64,000 nucleotides of DNA from Gymnopus androsaceus JB14 (GCA_009733575.1 ML769469.1:147910-211909), one strand, 5' to 3'. Numbered from the stretch's first letter, positions 10,193-22,622 are shown. The notes: generated from the sequence alone by a model not told the origin. Program-made: numbers and translations.

Positions 10193-11945
10193 ATGCAGAA
10201 CTTTAGCAAAGCTGCTATTCGAGCTACGAAAAACCTCACGAAAGGCTACTCAGACACTCAAGCCAAGGTTCGCGATGCCACTAGTAACGATTCATGGGGT
10301 CCTAGCGGAACTGCATTAAATGAGATAGCTCAATTAACGTACAACGAGTTAGTGCCAGCTCGATTTCCCTATTGACATTCTGGCTTCATATGTCTTGCTT
10401 AGACAAGACTTTATAGAGATCGTAGAGATGTTAGAGAAGAGACTGAATGATAAAGGTAAGAACTGGAGGCATGTGTACAAGGTACGTTCTATTCTTCGTA
10501 TAATATCAACTTCAAGACGAGCTCTTCCCCTGTAGAGCCTTTCAGTTCTTGACTACTGCCTTCATCAGGGCTCGGAAAACATTGTCCTCTACTTCCAGGA
10601 CGCTGCCTATATCGTTAAAACACTCAAAGAATTCCAATATATTGATGAGGAGGGTAAAGATCAGGGCGCCAATGTCCGTCAAAAAGCCAAGGATATATCC
10701 AATCTCCTCACAGATGAGTCCCGACTTCGACAGGAACGTCGAGCTCGTGCACAGATGCGCGACCGAATGATGCGTGGAGCCACTGGTGATGGTAATGACG
10801 AACAGGATGGTCTTGACGAGAACAGTCGCAGACGAAATGGCTCCAAACCGGATCGGAGTGAAGACGAATTGCGGAAAGCGATCGAGGAGAGCAAAAAGTC
10901 GCTGGTGCAGGAACACTTAAAGGCGGAAGAAGAAGAATTGCAGAGAGCGATCAAGCTTAGCGAAGAGGAAGAGGCTAGACGGAATAAAGCTATCCAGGAC
11001 TCTAATGCTTCTTCTCTATTCGATGACCATAATCAGCTGTGAGTATTCTCGTTTCCTTCCTATCTTATACTAACATGCTAGTAGTATCCCGGCTAACTCC
11101 CAATCTAACAATCCCTTCCCGACTAATCCACCCAACCCTGCAGCGTACACTGTCGGGTTACAACCACAGCTCACGCAAATACAACCTCAGTTCACGTCCT
11201 TCAATCCCTACCAGCAGCAGATGCAGCAGGAGGCAGCTCAGGCAGAATACCTCCGCCAACAGCAGGAATTCTTCCAACAGCAACAAGCTGCGCAGCAGGC
11301 TCAGCTACAGCAGGAAGAATACATGCGACAACAGATGCTTCTTCAGCAACAACAGCAACAGCAACAGCAGCAACAGATGCAGATGCAAATGCAGCAGCAG
11401 GGTTTGTTCGCACAGCAACAACCTCTTATGGCACAGCCTACTGGCTTTGGGTACGCTCCTCTCGTCTTCTACCCCCTTCGCTTCGTTTATAACACTGCTT
11501 GCAGATCTAACAATCCATTCGCTCCACAATCCCCCATATCACCATCTAGCCCTCAACCTCCCCCGCAATTTCAATCTGCAAGGCTCATACGATAACAATC
11601 CTGGCTCTCCGTCTCCGTCTACGTTCTCACCGACGTCACCTGGTTCTCCTCAGAACCAAAATGGTCGACAATTCGCTGTAAAGACAAAGCAGAATGAGAA
11701 CCAGGAGCTTGCCAATCTATTTGCGGATCGGGATGGCGGACAGGATACTTTTGGAAATATTGGATCACTGAGGTTTGTTTTATTTCGTCTATCGGTCTCC
11801 GGGTCGCTGACTGTTGAATCCTTCGTAGATATGGACATTCCAACGCAGGTCGTTTGGTCAGCCAGCCGACGGCTAACAACGGCCACAATCCTTTGCGATG
11901 CAGCAGCAGCAGCAGAGCAATGATCAGCCGTTTTTCAACGTATGA
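10193..11945 (+). CDS. epsin (ENTH, UIM, NPF) endocytic adaptor
   Basis: This is an epsin homologue (yeast Ent1/Ent2 type), a PI(4,5)P2-binding clathrin adaptor that bends membrane and links ubiquitinated cargo to the coat. Exons: 10193-10347, 10403-10481, 10536-11038, 11082-11450, 11505-11772, 11829-11945. The ENTH domain comes first (KVRDATSNDSWGPSG, NEIAQLTYN, NDKGKNWRHVYKSL, VLDYCLHQGSENIV). Then come two UIM-like helices (EDELRKAIEESKKSL; EEELQRAIKLSEEEEARR), a Gln-rich segment with a CAG/CAA-coded run near 11345-11380, and three NPF motifs (NNPFPTN, SNNPFAP, GHNPFAM), which bind EH-domain partners. The protein ends QPFFNV. There is one apparent extra C in the C-run at about 11560; without it the frame runs on. 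An alternative acceptor (TAGTAG at 11081/11084) would change one residue. Confidence 0.9.
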
Positions 11946-12230
11946 AGGATTGCGCACAGTGGAAATGTATGTTGATGCAGTGTTTATCTTATTGCGGTAC
12001 CTCCTTATAACTTAGAGTCGTTCAAACATTAATTAGATCTCACTGCTTCTGCGGATAATGTTGGTTTGTATTGTGAATATACCCTATTGTTGGCGTACGC
12101 TACATCTAAGTACTTAAACTCTATATAGCTGTGCGGCCCAGGAAAACCGAAGGATCTGGCTGCGAGAAGCAACGCCAGAAGGTCAATGCCTATTTTACAC
12201 TAAGTAGAACTCTTGGGATACAACAGCATC

Positions 12231-13440
12231 TCAAAAATAACCAGGCCTCAACTGGGCTTGGTGTGCAATCTCATTACGAATCTTCGCCGGCGCCAACACA
12301 GTCGGAATCTGCTGGTTCAAGCCAAGGGAACTCGGGGGTGCATTAGCTTCAAGTCCTGCCTCAGCCTGCTTCGACGAAGGTATCTGGATATGCTGGTTCC
12401 TGCTAAAGAATTGAGGCGCAAACGCAAACTCGTACGGCGTAGGAGCGAATTTTTCTCTTTGCCTTCTACGCCGTCGTCGTACGAAGATGTACGTTCCAAG
12501 TAGGATGAAAAGGAGGGCTCCAGCGCCGGATGAAGCACCTATAATAATAACTGATAGTGCTTTTTTGTTTGGTTTTGGATGATAGTGGTGACGATGATGT
12601 AGATGATGTGGGAGAAGGTGTAGCTGAATCCGAGTGGTGTGTGGTGAAAGTGCGAGTATGCGCAGATATCGATGAAGACGGTGTAACAAAGGTGGTTATG
12701 GTGGATGTTGTCAAATTGATTGAGGGTGGAAGGGATGAAGAGCTACATGTAAAACGCAATCAAGTTCTGCTTTGGCCACAGATGGGTTATTGATGCTATA
12801 CTCACGGGGGAACGGAAACGACACTTTATGACAAAATGAAAAGAAAATTTAGGCAACAAGCGATAAACTTCAAGTTGAATACGTACGTCGGGGATGATGT
12901 TAAAGATGCAGATGTAGAGGTAACAATCGATATGGAAGTGGAGGTGGATGTAGAGGTGGAGCTGGAGGTGGATGTGGAGATGGAGGTGGAGATGGAGATG
13001 GATGTGGAGATGGATGTCAATGTAAAAGCAGTAGCAGTAGAACTCAAGTTAATGATGTTACTACTGCTAGTGCTACTTGCAGCATCAGCATCTCCATCCT
13101 GTACAATGAGCGATGTTGTGAATTTGCTATTAGCCTCGCATCAGCTCTTTTCCCCGGTTCATAACGCTGGAATACTTACTCCCCAGCCGAGTCGAAAGCG
13201 ATGAGTGTATAAGTCCTGTGAGGATATTATTTTAGTATGCATTCTCACTGCATTTATATATAGCAGCATACCCAGCGGTAGGGGGAGCCTGGACGGCGGG
13301 GGTGCTTCCGGATGAGGTGTACCCCCCAAGTGACAGTAGGTAATCGTTTTCCCCTTGAACTTCTATCGTGAACGAGCCGCCTGGAAAATCGCCTTCCTCA
13401 TATACCCATGAGACTTGGTAATACGCGTTTACTTCCACTG
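12231..13440 (-). CDS. Ser/Thr-rich single-pass membrane protein, paralogue A
   Basis: Coding pieces on the minus strand: an ectodomain start (SLSVTPSTVEVNAYYQVSW, then a Gly/Ser beta-rich stretch) at about 13480-13240; a long Ser/Thr tract at about 13050-12890; a second Ser/Thr tract from 12760; a TM helix GASSGAGALLFILLGTYIF with a following run of Arg; and a cytoplasmic tail with APTPYEFA. The layout is that of fungal cell-surface sensors or Mid2-like proteins: O-glycosylated stalk, one TM, basic stop-transfer. One extra T near 12548 breaks the frame just before the TM. The 5' end is not resolved; a tiny first exon encoding MPIKIIM at about 13590 is possible by comparison with paralogue B. 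Function unknown. Confidence 0.6.
12925..13025. repeat. GA/GT-rich minisatellite coding Ser/Thr on the minus strand
   Basis: Imperfect 6- and 12-bp words (GAGGTGGATGT, GAGATGGAGGTG and variants) run through about 100 bp. On the minus strand they give alternating Ser-Thr-Ser-Ile codons in the extracellular stalk of paralogue A. The plus-strand acidic open frame over the same DNA is a shadow. Confidence 0.8.
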
Positions 13441-14401
13441 TAGAGGGAGTAACAGAGAGACTAAACGACCGTGCAAGTCTCGCGAAGAGACAGATATAGA
13501 AGCTGTATTGTGAAGGCCCGGGTTTGTCAGAACGAGTTTTCAGTTTGGATATACACCCACATGATAATCTTGATAGGCATTGGATAATATAGATTGGGGA
13601 TACAATCTGAAACCGCCGCTGATCTCAAGTTTGGAGAAAGGAATGGAAAGGGAAAGGATTGGGCGGCTTGAAGAAAATCAAGAAGTAGACGATGCCAGAA
13701 CCAGGAGACATGAAGAGGGACTAAACTTATATATAGTATAAGCATCCGCGATTTGATCACTCCTGGTATAGGCTCACTTCGACGGTTTTTCGTACCAGCT
13801 AGGCTATGAAATGTGTGATCTGCCTCAATTGATAACCACCGGGGTCATTCTCCATGGCATCTGGGTTCCAGGTGGGTCAATATCACTTGAAGGACAGCTA
13901 GAAATCGGTCTAAGAGATCTAATATGAGCTTCCGGCGAAACCTTTGTTGGATTTGGGTTGGACCTCAAAGGGATCTTTCTAGCGAGGCTGCTCTCTGTAC
14001 AGCAAAGGTCCCGTTTGAATTAGATCTGCTCACCCGATCTAAAGGTAAACGGAACATGGCCAATGCCCCAGTGTAAGTGTTCAGACCGAGCCATCGCGTC
14101 CACTAACTTTGAATGCCTCCACCTAGGTACTATCAAAGAAGCGCCTACGTATGTGACGACTGATCCTAGGACTTACCTCCTTCATGTCGAAGTATGATCA
14201 TCTTTATTGATCCTTTCGGCAGAGAATGAGAGCAAAAACAGACAACGACAACATGACGACTGTTGAGCTCGACATATGGTGTGAGCGCCAATATTTTTGA
14301 ACGACTCGACGAAGGTATAGTAAAATTACATGTGAACGCGCGAAGAGATAGAAGATTGATATGTACAGGAAGACAGAAAACTTTCTAGTGTTCAGGAGAG
14401 G

Positions 14402-15630
14402 TTAAAACGCCTCTCCGGCAACAGCTTGCTCCGCCTCGGTCGACTCGTAGCTTGGAGGCTCGGATTCCGACTCGTACATCACTTGCATCTCCCGGGCGTC
14501 TTGGTTCAACGGGATATGATTCACTATCCCATTAAGTGCATCCGACAGCCTCCTCGGAAGGCTGTTAGAGCGCTGAGATTGAACATGTGCAAACTCGTAT
14601 GGCGTAGGAGTAATTTTTTCCTTTTGCGTGTGTTGGATATTACGCTGCCGTCGTACTCGGACGTACACTCCCAATAGGATGAAGAGAAGGAGGGCTCCAG
14701 CGCCGGATGAGACACCTATAGAAATGCTCGTACTTTTTGTTGTTTTTGATGATAGTGAGGATGGTATAGACGAGCCCAAAGTAGGCTTCGCTGAAATCAG
14801 GTGTGACGAAGAGCTACTCGGAGTCTTCGTAGATGAAGATGTCGGAGCGAAGCTCTTTGTTGTGGATGATGTTGAACCGGTCGACCCTGAGGAGGCCGGA
14901 TCGGATGGAGAGCTATAAGTGAAAAACAGTCAGGACGATTTAGTCACACAAAAGTTTGATAGTATACTCACGGAGAAGCGGAGGTGATGGTGGAGTGCGA
15001 AGAAGACGGCTCTGAGATGGAGCTTGGGGGATTTGTACTTTATGATAGCATAGGAGGAAAATTAGAAATAAGCCAGTTTATCCGAGCGGAATACGCACGT
15101 CTGAGAGGACGTTGTAACTCCGGTTGTAGATGATGTAGATGTGGAGGTGGACTTAGTGGGGGAGACTGCAACGGTGGTGGTGCTAATGCTAGAACTGCTA
15201 CTGCTCATAGGACCAGCTTGATCTTGCACAATGAACACTGTTGTGGAGAACGTGCCATTGCTACGAATCACTCGTCAACACTCTTCCTCCGAATCACGAT
15301 GTTGAAAACCTTACTCTGCGACAGGGTCATTTGAATAAGCTGCGAGCGTGTAGGTTCTGTTAAGGCGTCAGTATGTATATTCAGTAGGCCTACATATAGC
15401 ATCATACCCAGCGCTAGGAGGACCTACGGCAGAAGTGCTTCCGGATGAGTTGTAAAGCCCAATCCACCTCACAAAACCGCCTTCCCCTTGAACTTCTATC
15501 GCGAAAGAGCCGTCTGGAGAATCGCCTTGCATTGTATTCCCATGAGATTCTGTAAGCTTGATTTCACGCCCACGGGAGAGGGAGTGACAGAAAAACTAAA
15601 CGACCGCGCAAGTCTCGTGAAGAGACAGAT
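14402..15630 (-). CDS. Ser/Thr-rich single-pass membrane protein, paralogue B
   Basis: This gene has the same architecture and orientation as paralogue A. The ectodomain begins SFSVTPSPV near 15595 and includes GSFAIEVQGEGGF; Ser/Thr tracts follow at about 15230-15100 and 14910-14780. The TM is GVSSGAGALLLFILLGVYV, followed by RVRRQ, and the tail contains TPTPYEFAHVQ and an acidic Pro/Ser/Tyr motif ESEPPSYES. The last exon 14779-14402 is intact. The ectodomain start is not in one frame with its neighbour, so there is either an unrecognised intron or a base error near 15520-15570. A short first exon ending MHLKIVM before GTGAGT at about 15703 is possible. The pair A/B is a local tandem duplication with diverged tails. 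Confidence 0.6.
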
Positions 15631-15634
15631 ATAG

Positions 15635-16500
15635 AAGCTGTATTTTGAAGGTTTGTCAGAGCGAGTTTTCAGGCGAGTTTTCAGGTCGATTTGACACTCA
15701 CATAACGATCTTGAGATGCATTGGAGGAGATGAACGAAAGAGGGAGAAAAGAATGCAACTGTAAGGACACGGGATTCGCGGGGGTATCAGACTAAGACAG
15801 ACGGAGAATGAAACAGGAATCCAAGAACTAACGATGCTGTAGCCAAGAAAGCAATGCCCCGGGAAGGAAGAAACAAAAAGCTGAATTTTGTATATATAAT
15901 GCTCATTCTGAATAGGCCCACTTCGACCATGCTCACTGCTTCTTGCTGGGGGAAGTGTGATCTGCCTCAGTTGATAGTGGCTGGAGTTGCGCACATAAGT
16001 ACCATCTTCATGAAGTGTTTAGAGGCTTTGATTGTGCAAAACGTCCAAGGATCGATATCCCCACATTCATGCCATCCAGAGCAACAGGTCGGGCTGAGAC
16101 ATTAGGTCTTGCAACTTTGAACGAAGTTCGGAGGGTAGGCCAAGTGAAGTTCCTGAGAGATGATCTGATGCTTGAGATTTTACTCTGCCAACTATGATCA
16201 TCTTTACTGATCCCTTCGCGCGCGCGCGCACTATGAATCACTGATCGGCAGGGATTGAGAACGGCAGTGGGGCGAAACAACATCGCTAGGACAACCCGAG
16301 TGGGCAAGTAACAACTGAGGCTGATATACTCGTCGTTCCGCGCCGATGACTAAAACCCTCGCGTACATGTAAGCTCCTAAAAGGCATGCATTATCTTGAT
16401 ACAAAATAAAACGCAAGGAGGCAGCGAAGGAAGTATAGATTTAGAAATAAAATCAGGCAGCGCCGACTCGATTCGGCCCTGCAACTATGATCCACTTACC
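15635..16500. other. intergenic, no gene seen
   Basis: Apart from the possible tiny first exon of paralogue B at about 15700-15725, nothing coding is supported. A short (CG)n run lies at 16216-16230 (CGCGCGCGCGCGCA). The open frames are short and of mixed composition. Confidence 0.4.
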
Positions 16501-16502
16501 AA

Positions 16503-18255
16503 CTAGGATGGCTGTTTGAACCTCACATCACACCGAACATAGTTATGATACACCTCGTCCGAAGTCAGCAGGGTATCATTCCCGTTTTTGTTCGCTGGAT
16601 CAAGGAAACCGGCGAGGACGTCGTGAAACTCGAAGAACGCTGCACCTGCAACACAGAAGAAAGACGAGAAGGAAGGATGTCAGTGAAAGAACAATAAAAG
16701 CATAAGAAGCAGAACGTACTTCCGGGAACATAACCATCTCCGTGGTCTTTGATTCCAGACCCACCATGGATCTTCTTTCTTGCGCCTTTGGCGGGGTCTG
16801 CCCACGCATTGGAGTAAAACATGGTGCCATCCTCTACAAGAGGAATAGAGATAAAAGGCGAAAACCAGAGTAAAGGAAAGGTTACGAACGATTGGTATCG
16901 AAAAGTAATTTGAGTCCCGATTTATCCGACGAAAACTCCACTACAGGCTCCGGCCTATCAACCTTTGCGCCACTCGGGGTAAGGACATCCTTGAGCAGGT
17001 CGAACGTCGGGGTAAAATCGGACGCGGGGAATCGTTTGGGGATCTTGACCGTTCGCGATGTGAAGAAGTAGTAGTCATCTATATCGAGGACGAATTAAAT
17101 CTTGGAGCCTAGCAGAAGGAATGAAATAGATCCACCATAGCCCAGCTTGGGATACTTGTCTCCAATCTTCTGTCCTTCGTGCAGATGCTCCGTAGCGTCT
17201 GATACTTTGATATACTCCCCGGTGTGTAAGCTATCTGCGTCACGGGCCACAATTCGGTCTGCCTGGAAGATAGACACCATCGAGGCTTAATACTTTTGAA
17301 TGTACAGAACAAGATAGATGCGTACCTTCATCGTGATGTTGTGGTTCTTGACCGAAAGCGTCTCCTCGCTCTCTTTGAGACTTGCTTCGAGGTTGAAGCC
17401 CCAGTGCTTGAGTGAAGAATCAGCATCGAACGGGAATATAGGCAAGGTAGATTTTTCACCTGCGTAAGATTCACTGGCGTAACACCTTTATCTACTTTTG
17501 CTCTATAGACATACAGAATGCTTCCCAAATCCCACTCTTTACCAGCGGCACTTTGTCCTGGTGCGAGATACTTGCGCTCCTGGTCTGCGGGCGGGATGAC
17601 GGCAATCAATACCTCGGTAGTCAGTTGGTTTGGATATCCTTGGTCCCCATCCGGGGACACCAGTCGGAAGATACCATAGGACGTTGTAGGCGATAGCGGA
17701 GGTAGATGTGCAAGCTCGGCTTCAGTGAACAGACTAGGAGGTGATTCTGGAGTGAGGAGCTTCCAGGCGAGAGAGTCAAAGCCGACCGGTCCGCCGTGGA
17801 GAGAGACACGGGAGCCTTCTGTCGTTTAATTCAAGGTTAGTGACCCGGTCAGGATGCTAGACTGTCAATTACTGCCTACCATTTAGTTCCGCGACGACCT
17901 CTGCCTTGACACCGTTTCGCTCTATCGAATGAGTCCCAACTGGGATACGATTGGCGTAGCGTCCGATGATGGTATTGGTATATTTTTGCGTAACGTGGCC
18001 TTGAGGGTCTTCTGGACCGATTACGATATCGTGTGTCTACGAGTCTGTGAGCTGCGACGTTCAAAAAAGCGGAAGCCAAAGCACTTACGCGTCCATCAGT
18101 CTGGACAAAAATGCGATGGAATGTTAATCCATACGGGAGTATCTGCCCAAAACATATCAAGCTGTGATCATGAAATATATGATAGATATTACCTCCACAG
18201 CAAGAGAGGGTGCGAGAGAGGGCAATGATAGTAGAACAGGTTCGAATTCGGTCAT
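16503..18255 (-). CDS. aldose 1-epimerase-like (galactose mutarotase family) protein
   Basis: Enzymes of this family interconvert alpha and beta anomers of hexoses. The start is the ATG at 18255 giving MTEFEPVLLSLPSL; first exons 18193-18255 and 18089-18142 join in phase. Family landmarks in order: IIGRYANRIP, LHGGPVGFDSLAW (substrate-binding His-Gly-Gly), LVSPDGDQGYPN (family signature S-P-D-G-x-x-G-Y-P), HWGFNLEAS, then YDDYYFF. The C-terminal part ends RFKQPS. About seven introns of 44-62 nt are placed at GT...AG sites. I could not find the usual catalytic Glu context with certainty. A galactose-mutarotase-like fold protein without proven activity is possible. It faces the zf-HIT gene head to head across about 550 bp. 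Confidence 0.8.
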
Positions 18256-18809
18256 CGATAAGAGTGGGGAGCTGTAACGATAGGCCAATTGCTTTTATAG
18301 TCGCGCGGAGTCAGGAGGGCATATGATCAGCGGAAAATCAGATATGTCGGCCCGCGAGGATAATCTAATCCTCGAATGTCTGGAAATTGGATTGGATTGA
18401 GATTGAGAGATTCAGAGCAGCAATGCCTCGTAAAATCTGCTAGGCCTGATTCAAACAGGACGTACCTGGAGCTTTAGTTCAAAAGCAGACTAGCCTTAAG
18501 CCTACCATTGCGGAAAATCTTCGCTGATTCAATCCATAAATTAGGCCCTCAAGGCGGACGTTTTTTGTGCAGCAGTACCAACACTCGTCGGAAATGCCTG
18601 CGGGCGGTGGGGTTCCAGCTGGACGCAATTTCGAGCTATTGCTCAAGCGTGGAATGGTCAAAACGATTCCTTTGCCATGAAAAGAACAATAGATAACTTG
18701 AGGAAGGAAGTAGAGGCTAAGAGTTGAGTGGACACTAAGAGAGAGTACCGGACCGGAAATTAAGCGCCCAATCTTTAGTTTTCTTCTTCCAACTTAGTAT
18801 CATTTCAGC

Positions 18810-19733
18810 ATGATGCATCGAGGAAAAGCAGGACGAAAAGAGAAATCCACTTGCCTAATCTGCAATGAAGCAGAAAGCAAATACTCCTGTTCTGTATGCT
18901 TTGGTACCGTAGTGAGTCTTTCACTACTCTATCTGTCCAATTTTCGCTTATCTCTAGCCCGGATTAGCTGCTCTGTAGCGTGTTACAAGAAAGCACAAGG
19001 CCTCTGATGAAGGAAACGAGGGATGCATTGCTACAACGAAACAAACCCTCTTCTCATCTTCAACACCGGAATCAGTGCATTTGGGCGACTCAACAAGTTC
19101 TACTGTTGATCCACCTCGAAACGAAATACAAGCAGAAAAGGAGCCTATGGATCCCACTGCCCTAAGCGATACTATTCCATTAAAGCCACTAACCTCCTTA
19201 AAATGGCCATACATTGCGGGAGAAGAGCCAGCTTACCCGGATCCTTTGGAAAGGAACGACCCAAAGCCGTTGAGAACCCGGCATTACGAGGCTATTGGTG
19301 AGTTGTGTGTTTGATCCTCCCTCTATCTTTTTGTAAAATCCGAACCTTCCCCAGCAACCTCCCCGGCAGTCCGTAAAGCCCTCTTTTCACCCTCCACTAC
19401 TCCTGGTGTACCAGACCAACCGAATTTACGTCTTCGTGCGCTCCTAACCTCCATCGACAAACTTTCTGGTGTGGAGAGAGAACAAGCATTACAGCGTGGC
19501 TTGGAAGTCGGGGATGGCAGGATTAATATCGGCTTTTCTACCCAAGGTATGCTTTCGGAATGCATATGCTTCCATACGGGACACAGAAGCTCACTTCTTT
19601 TCGTACCCCTCGACTAGCTGGCGCACAAGACGAACTATCAGAAGACGCGCTTGCCCTCCGTGCGCTAGCAGAGGCGATCGAGGGTGCTGTGCGAGGGAAC
19701 GGGACCCAGGAGCTGGGTTTGGATTGGGACTGA
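18810..19733 (+). CDS. zf-HIT domain protein (Hit1/ZNHIT3-like)
   Basis: Proteins of this type act in box C/D snoRNP assembly with Rsa1/NUFIP. The N-terminus carries the HIT zinc finger: STCLICNEAESKYSCSVCF, an intron, then ISCSVACYKK. The canonical CYKKHK...C ending is readable only if one G near 18992 is ignored; the following frame gives ASDEGNEGC, which fits the family. So the finger is probably intact and the break is a single-base artefact. Later exons: SLKWPYIAGEEPAYPDPLER, a segment with NLRLRALLTSIDKLSG, and a final exon ending GTQELGLDWD. The ATG at 18813 is an equally good start. Pieces of the last exon are duplicated downstream at about 21150. Confidence 0.8.
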
Positions 19734-21660
19734 TGTTCTTTCAAGGCAGGACTAGTATATTACACTGCACGGTCCAAGAACTGAACGCAGGTGAATCCAG
19801 AGAATTATAGACTCGTTTACGAAGGGCTGGCTCTGCTTCGACAATGCCATCCGGAAGACGATATCGACGTCACCTCCAATGCTTATTGGCACGCTATCTA
19901 CGAACAGCGCAGCAATCTCGTATCTCGAAGCGTCAGTGTTGATGACTGTGAGTCTATTCCGGATGTTGTGATTCATTGGACGGGGCTGTTCCGTTGCTCC
20001 TATGAAGGACACAGGCAAATAAGAGGGGATTAGCAACAGGTAAATGAGAGTTGATGAAAAGGCGTCGATGAAAGGCGTCGTGATGGAGAGGCCCTCGATG
20101 CAGTAACACTTTTGGAAGGTGGGATTTCTTGTACATGTGCAGGCGAAAGGGAAAGGTTACTGCTATACGTCAAATCCAGAGAATTATAGACTCGTTTCCG
20201 AAGGGCTGGCTCTGCTTCGACAGTGCAATTCGGAAGACGAAGCTGCAATATTATCGTCAGTGTTGATGACTGTGAGTCTATTCTGGATGTTGTGATTCAT
20301 TGGACGGGGCTGTTCTGTTGCTCCTATGAAGAACACGGGCAAATAAGAGGGGATTAGCAGCAGGTAAATGAGAGTTGATGAAAAGGCCGTCGATGAAAAG
20401 GCCGTCGATGTAGTAACGCTTTTCATCTTTGTATTCACGAGTACAAGCTCGGAACCTTCTCATCACCCAAAGACCAGATCGAAGCCAAAATCAGCGCTTA
20501 CTGCAGAGGCGCATATGACTACTAACGTGGTTTGCATTACTGGAAAAAAGATGAACAGACGAACGAGCAGTACCGCCAACAGATGCTTGGACACTGAAGT
20601 TACAGAAGTTAGGTGTGTATTCACAATTAGAACTACTAACAGGTAGGAAACCGATTGGGCTGAAGTGGGTATACGCATGGAAGCGGAATTCGGATAAGAT
20701 GGTGAGATTATCATAAGACCAAGACTGGACTGGCTGTCCGAGGCTTCACTCAACATCCTGAAGACTACGGTAAGACCTCGCCACCTGTACCACCTATGAC
20801 AGGCGTCCGTTTGCCATTTGCGATGACGAACACTTGCCAACGCCGCAGCTCAGCGTCGTACTTCAGGTAAGGAAGGAAGAAATGAAGTGTATTACACGGC
20901 TTGGCCCAAGATCTGAACGCCGGCTAGCCGAGAAGTGACCCAATGCGGTACAAGCATCTTCGTCCTTGATGGGGACGACCTTACAATTGACCCGCGAAGC
21001 CGCTGCCATAGATCCTACCATGAACACCGATCTACATAAGGTACATTACTTAATAAAGTATCTATCTATTGGCTACGTCTGGAAGGATCGGAGAACGATA
21101 TCTCTCAGGGACACATAGTCACCTCATCGTAGATGGTGGAAGATGTACTTGCCCTCCGTGCGCTAGCAGAGGCGATCGAGGGTGATGTACGAGGGAACGG
21201 GACCCATGGATTGGGACTAATGTTCTTTCAAAGAAGGAAGTAAATTACACGGAACGGTCCAAGAACTGAATGCCGGTGAATCCAGAGAATTGTAGACTCG
21301 TTTACGAAGGACTGGTTCTGCTTCGACAGTGCAATTCGGAACCTCCAATGCTTATTTGGACGCTATCTACGGACACAGGAGCGCAGCAATCTCGTATCTC
21401 GAAGCTGCAATATTATCGTCATTGTTGATGACTGTAAGTCTGTTTTGGATGATGTGATTCATTGGACGGGGCTATTCTTCGTCGCCTCGTTACTCCTATG
21501 AAGAATTCGGGCAAATAAGAGGGCTCAGCAGCAGGTGATGTAGATTTGATAGAGGCCGTCGATGCAGTAACACTTTCGGGAACTTGCACATGTGGGGAAA
21601 GGCTACTGCTGTACGTCGTGTCTAGGCACCTTTATACATGTATTCACGAATTAATACAAA
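19640..21660. repeat. three diverged direct copies of the zf-HIT 3' region
   Basis: A block beginning TCCAGAGAATTATAGACTCG and running through GATTCATTGGACGGGGCT to AAATAAGAGGG occurs at about 19795-20040, 20172-20360 and 21281-21520. The third is preceded at about 21148-21240 by a copy of the zf-HIT last exon (CTTGCCCTCCGTGCGCTAGC...GGATTGGGACT). Copies have indels and differ in length. The first copy could encode about 80 residues (ENYRLVYEGLALLRQC...), but that frame is not kept in the others. Confidence 0.75.
20497..20835 (+). mobile_element. Ty1/Copia retrotransposon remnant (reverse transcriptase piece)
   Basis: Across frame changes the plus strand reads KPIGLKWVYAWKRNSD, then TRLAVRGFTQHPEDYGKT, then PPMTGVRLPF. 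This is the conserved Copia RT entry segment (KPIGxKWVFKxKRxxxG...KARLVAxGFxQxxGxDYxxTFAPV). It is less than 70 residues and broken. A stretch just upstream (20470-20600, CAGATCGAAGCC...GAACGAGCAGTACCGC) recurs at about 22770-22875, so the element or its flank was copied twice. Confidence 0.65.
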
Positions 21661-21752
21661 CTTGAAGACAAAACTTTTCATTGCCCAAAGTGTTAAAATA
21701 TGACCGGCATTGTATGCCATATGCGAACATCGTCAAGCATGCGGTATACACG

Positions 21753-22622
21753 TTAAGGCTCCAACTAAATATTATATATAACCCTGTATATACAGTTATA
21801 CTGTATAAATTTACTATATATGTATACGGGGAATAGCCAGCAGGTGTATATGGTATAGTATTTAGTTTATACTATATATATACAGTTGTGTACCAGCTCG
21901 TATAGCCGCCCAAGATGAATATGTTTAGACCGCCCGACCCTGCTCAATAGCCTCAATTTCCGCCTGACAGCCACAATTTTTGCTTGACAAGCACAATTTT
22001 CATCAACACCTCCATGCCCCCAGCAACTGATTCTCTAAAACCATGTCCAGTAACACTGTTTCAGCATCAAATGGTTCCATTCCCCACTTCTGGTAGTGGA
22101 ATTTTATATATGTCATGACTCATCACTGTGGATGGTTAGTACCATGAGTACTTCAGTGAGCATACCACTCATAGTAACATGTAGTACTTGCTGTATTCCG
22201 CGTATGGATGAGGGTGATAATGTGACGCTCGATGATGAGTAAATCCTTCCTTGAATAGCAATTTCCGGTTATCCTAACAAGTGTCCTCGCACACTTGACG
22301 ATCGAAGTAGTTCTTTGCCATTCCCGCAGAGCGAGTGTTTTCAAAATCACACCATACTTGCGCCGATCTGCGGAGCTCTCTGAAGTCTGAGACCATTCGG
22401 CAGGCCTAGATGTGGATTCGTGCAGGTCTCTTTGATGCTAATGAGTCTGTGGTGAAGCGAGCGAAGGTTAGAGAATAATCTGGAGCGGTAAATAAGCTCT
22501 TTCAACAAACTATATATTATACAGTATAAGTTGTCTATATACTGTATATACTATATATATATACTCTATATGTATACAGGCAGCTTCAGGTGTATACATA
22601 TAATATATAGTTGGAGCCTTAA
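21753..22622. mobile_element. 870-bp non-autonomous inverted-repeat element
   Basis: The left end is TTAAGGCTCCAACTA; the right end is its exact reverse complement (15 bp), and similarity continues imperfectly for roughly 100 bp of TATA-rich subterminal sequence on each side. TACACG flanks it on both sides (21747-21752 and 22623-22628), as a 6-bp target duplication would. Alternatively the TTAA at each tip is the duplicated target (piggyBac/Kolobok style) and TACACG is coincidence. The centre (about 21920-22490) has no convincing coding frame. Confidence 0.7.

Noticed and set aside
11201..11413. Ala/Val-rich minus-strand frame and Leu-rich frame over the Gln tract
   Set aside because: Both are shadows of CAG/CAA codons in epsin.
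12836..13204. Plus-strand acidic Val/Glu/Asp-repeat protein
   Set aside because: It is the complement of the Ser/Thr stalk of membrane paralogue A; the minus-strand reading fits a gene with TM and tail.
18240..18255. GGTTCGAATTC resembling a tRNA T-loop
   Set aside because: No matching acceptor or anticodon stems around it; it lies over the start of the epimerase-like gene.
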